Positions 63,093-64,000 of a DNA stretch of 64,000 nt are shown in pieces. The stretch is from Pseudocoprococcus catus (GTDB lineage Bacteria > Bacillota > Clostridia > Lachnospirales > Lachnospiraceae), in contig NZ_JAAXCM010000023.1 in the NCBI RefSeq assembly GCF_019734885.1, forward strand, positions 62,001 to 126,000, given 5' to 3'. Every line of letters starts with the position of its first letter. Position 1 is the first letter of the stretch. The notes under the pieces are model-generated. The model worked only from the letters and a program-made list of their open reading frames with translations, was not told the DNA's origin and ran no database searches. The position numbers and the translations under genes are program-made.

Positions 63093-64000
63093 TTACTCCT
63101 CTCTATAGGCCTCTGCTTGCATACTATAAAGTTTTGCATATTCCCCATCTAATTTTATCAATTCTGTATGATTTCCTTTCTCTATGATTTTTCCATCCTG
63201 TAAGACTAATATTTCATCTGCCAATTTTACTGTAGAAAACCTATGCGCAATTAATATACTCGTCCTTCCTTCCATTAACTCCCTAAACTGTTTATAAATC
63301 TCATATTCCGCATTAGGATCCAATGAAGCTGTTGGTTCATCTAATACTACAAGTGGAAAATCTTTCATAAAAATTCTGCTGATTGCAATTTTTTGCCATT
63401 GTCCAAGAGATAATTGAATTCCTCCACTCCATTCTCTATGTAACTGTGTGTCATACTGTTCCGGTAATGATGGAATAAATTTTACTGCTCCTGATTTTTC
63501 TGCTGCACAGTAAATCCGATTAAGATTTTCCATTTCTTCTATATTTCCGCATCCGATATTCTCTCTAACTGTCAATGGATATTTCACAAAATCTTGAAAT
63601 ACTGCCCCAACCATCGTTTGATATGATTCTGTATCAATATCACATATATTAATTCCATCAATTCTAATTTCGCCCTTATCTGGAACATATAATTTTAACA
63701 ACAACTTAATAATGGTAGTCTTACCAGATCCATTTAATCCTACAATAGAATAGCAGTGTTTAGCATCTATCGTGAAAGAAACACCTTTTAATATATATTT
63801 CTCTGATTCAGGATATCTGAACCACACATTTTTAAATTCAATCTTTTGAAAATCTTTGTTGAATGATAATAACTCTCTTTTCTTTTCTGTTGTTTTCATA
63901 TCTAAAAATTCAAATAGATTTTGTATATAAAGACCATCTTCAAAAATTGTAACTATTGTATTTAGTATTGTCGTAGCTGACCCCCTAAAATTATCAATTG
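63093..64000 (-). CDS. ABC exporter, C-terminal part (5' end outside window)
   Basis: The frame is open to the right edge; upstream of an internal ATG at 63899 it still reads plausible transmembrane-domain end (TTILNTIVTIFEDGLYIQNL). The ATPase domain has GLNGSGKTT (Walker A), the signature LSLGQ (Leu for Gly of LSGGQ), VVLDEPTASLDP (Walker B) and the switch IAHRFST. It is a fused membrane-ATPase exporter and most likely secretes the sactipeptides encoded downstream. Truncated by the window, not by mutation. Confidence 0.85.
   Translation of the reverse strand, partial: IDNFRGSATTILNTIVTIFEDGLYIQNLFEFLDMKTTEKKRELLSFNKDFQKIEFKNVWFRYPESEKYILKGVSFTIDAKHCYSIVGLNGSGKTTIIKLLLKLYVPDKGEIRIDGINICDIDTESYQTMVGAVFQDFVKYPLTVRENIGCGNIEEMENLNRIYCAAEKSGAVKFIPSLPEQYDTQLHREWSGGIQLSLGQWQKIAISRIFMKDFPLVVLDEPTASLDPNAEYEIYKQFRELMEGRTSILIAHRFSTVKLADEILVLQDGKIIEKGNHTELIKLDGEYAKLYSMQAEAYREE

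Noticed and set aside
1-64000. tRNA, rRNA or CRISPR arrays
   Set aside because: None was seen on reading either strand; the attachment site near 15.85 kb is not a recognisable tRNA 3' end.

Overview
The window looks like the chromosome of a gut Firmicute of the Lachnospiraceae type. Gene sequences, AGGAGG-type ribosome binding sites and moderate GC on the left all fit; genus cannot be fixed from sequence alone. It falls into three blocks. Block 1 (1-15,840) is ordinary chromosome: the 5' part of an amidohydrolase, a GntP-type permease behind a sigma-54-type promoter with an upstream palindrome, a MATE efflux gene broken by one in-frame TGA, a divergent MarR regulator followed by a membrane/cytidylate-kinase-like fusion, a SWIM-SNF2 helicase, and uvrB-uvrA behind a promoter carrying a LexA box. 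Several of its intergenic gaps hold long nested palindromes.

Block 2 (about 15,850-58,440) is visibly more AT-rich and reads almost entirely on the minus strand. It begins with xis plus two overlapping tyrosine recombinases next to uvrB and looks like a large integrative element. It carries its own sliding clamp, SSB, RecD2-like helicase, two DNA methyltransferases (one fused to a helicase), a PP-loop/PAPS-reductase-like protein, two PcfJ-like and one PcfK-like protein, DUF7666, LPD28-like and DUF4313-like proteins, an AAA+/VWA pair in an operon with two very large unknown proteins, an XRE-ImmA-PIN module, Rpn nucleases and a DUF262 protein. No relaxase, coupling protein or VirB4 is seen, so how it transfers is unknown and its right end is unresolved. 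Its main operons start with the same layout: a 17-bp-spacer promoter, several small hairpins, then an intrinsic terminator before the first gene. Further terminator-like hairpins lie between genes. Three of these promoters share two inverted half-sites with an identical 31-bp offset. Together this suggests a common control circuit of operator plus leader RNA, possibly attenuation or processive antitermination.

Block 3 (58,440-64,000) holds an alpha/beta hydrolase, a small secreted protein, an anti-sigma/ECF sigma pair with an ECF-type promoter, and two tandem precursor peptides very close to ruminococcin C (a sactipeptide), preceded by an M16 peptidase and an ABC exporter that runs off the right edge. 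No radical SAM maturase is inside the window.

Coordinates include stop codons. All homology calls come from motif recognition by eye; no search was run.
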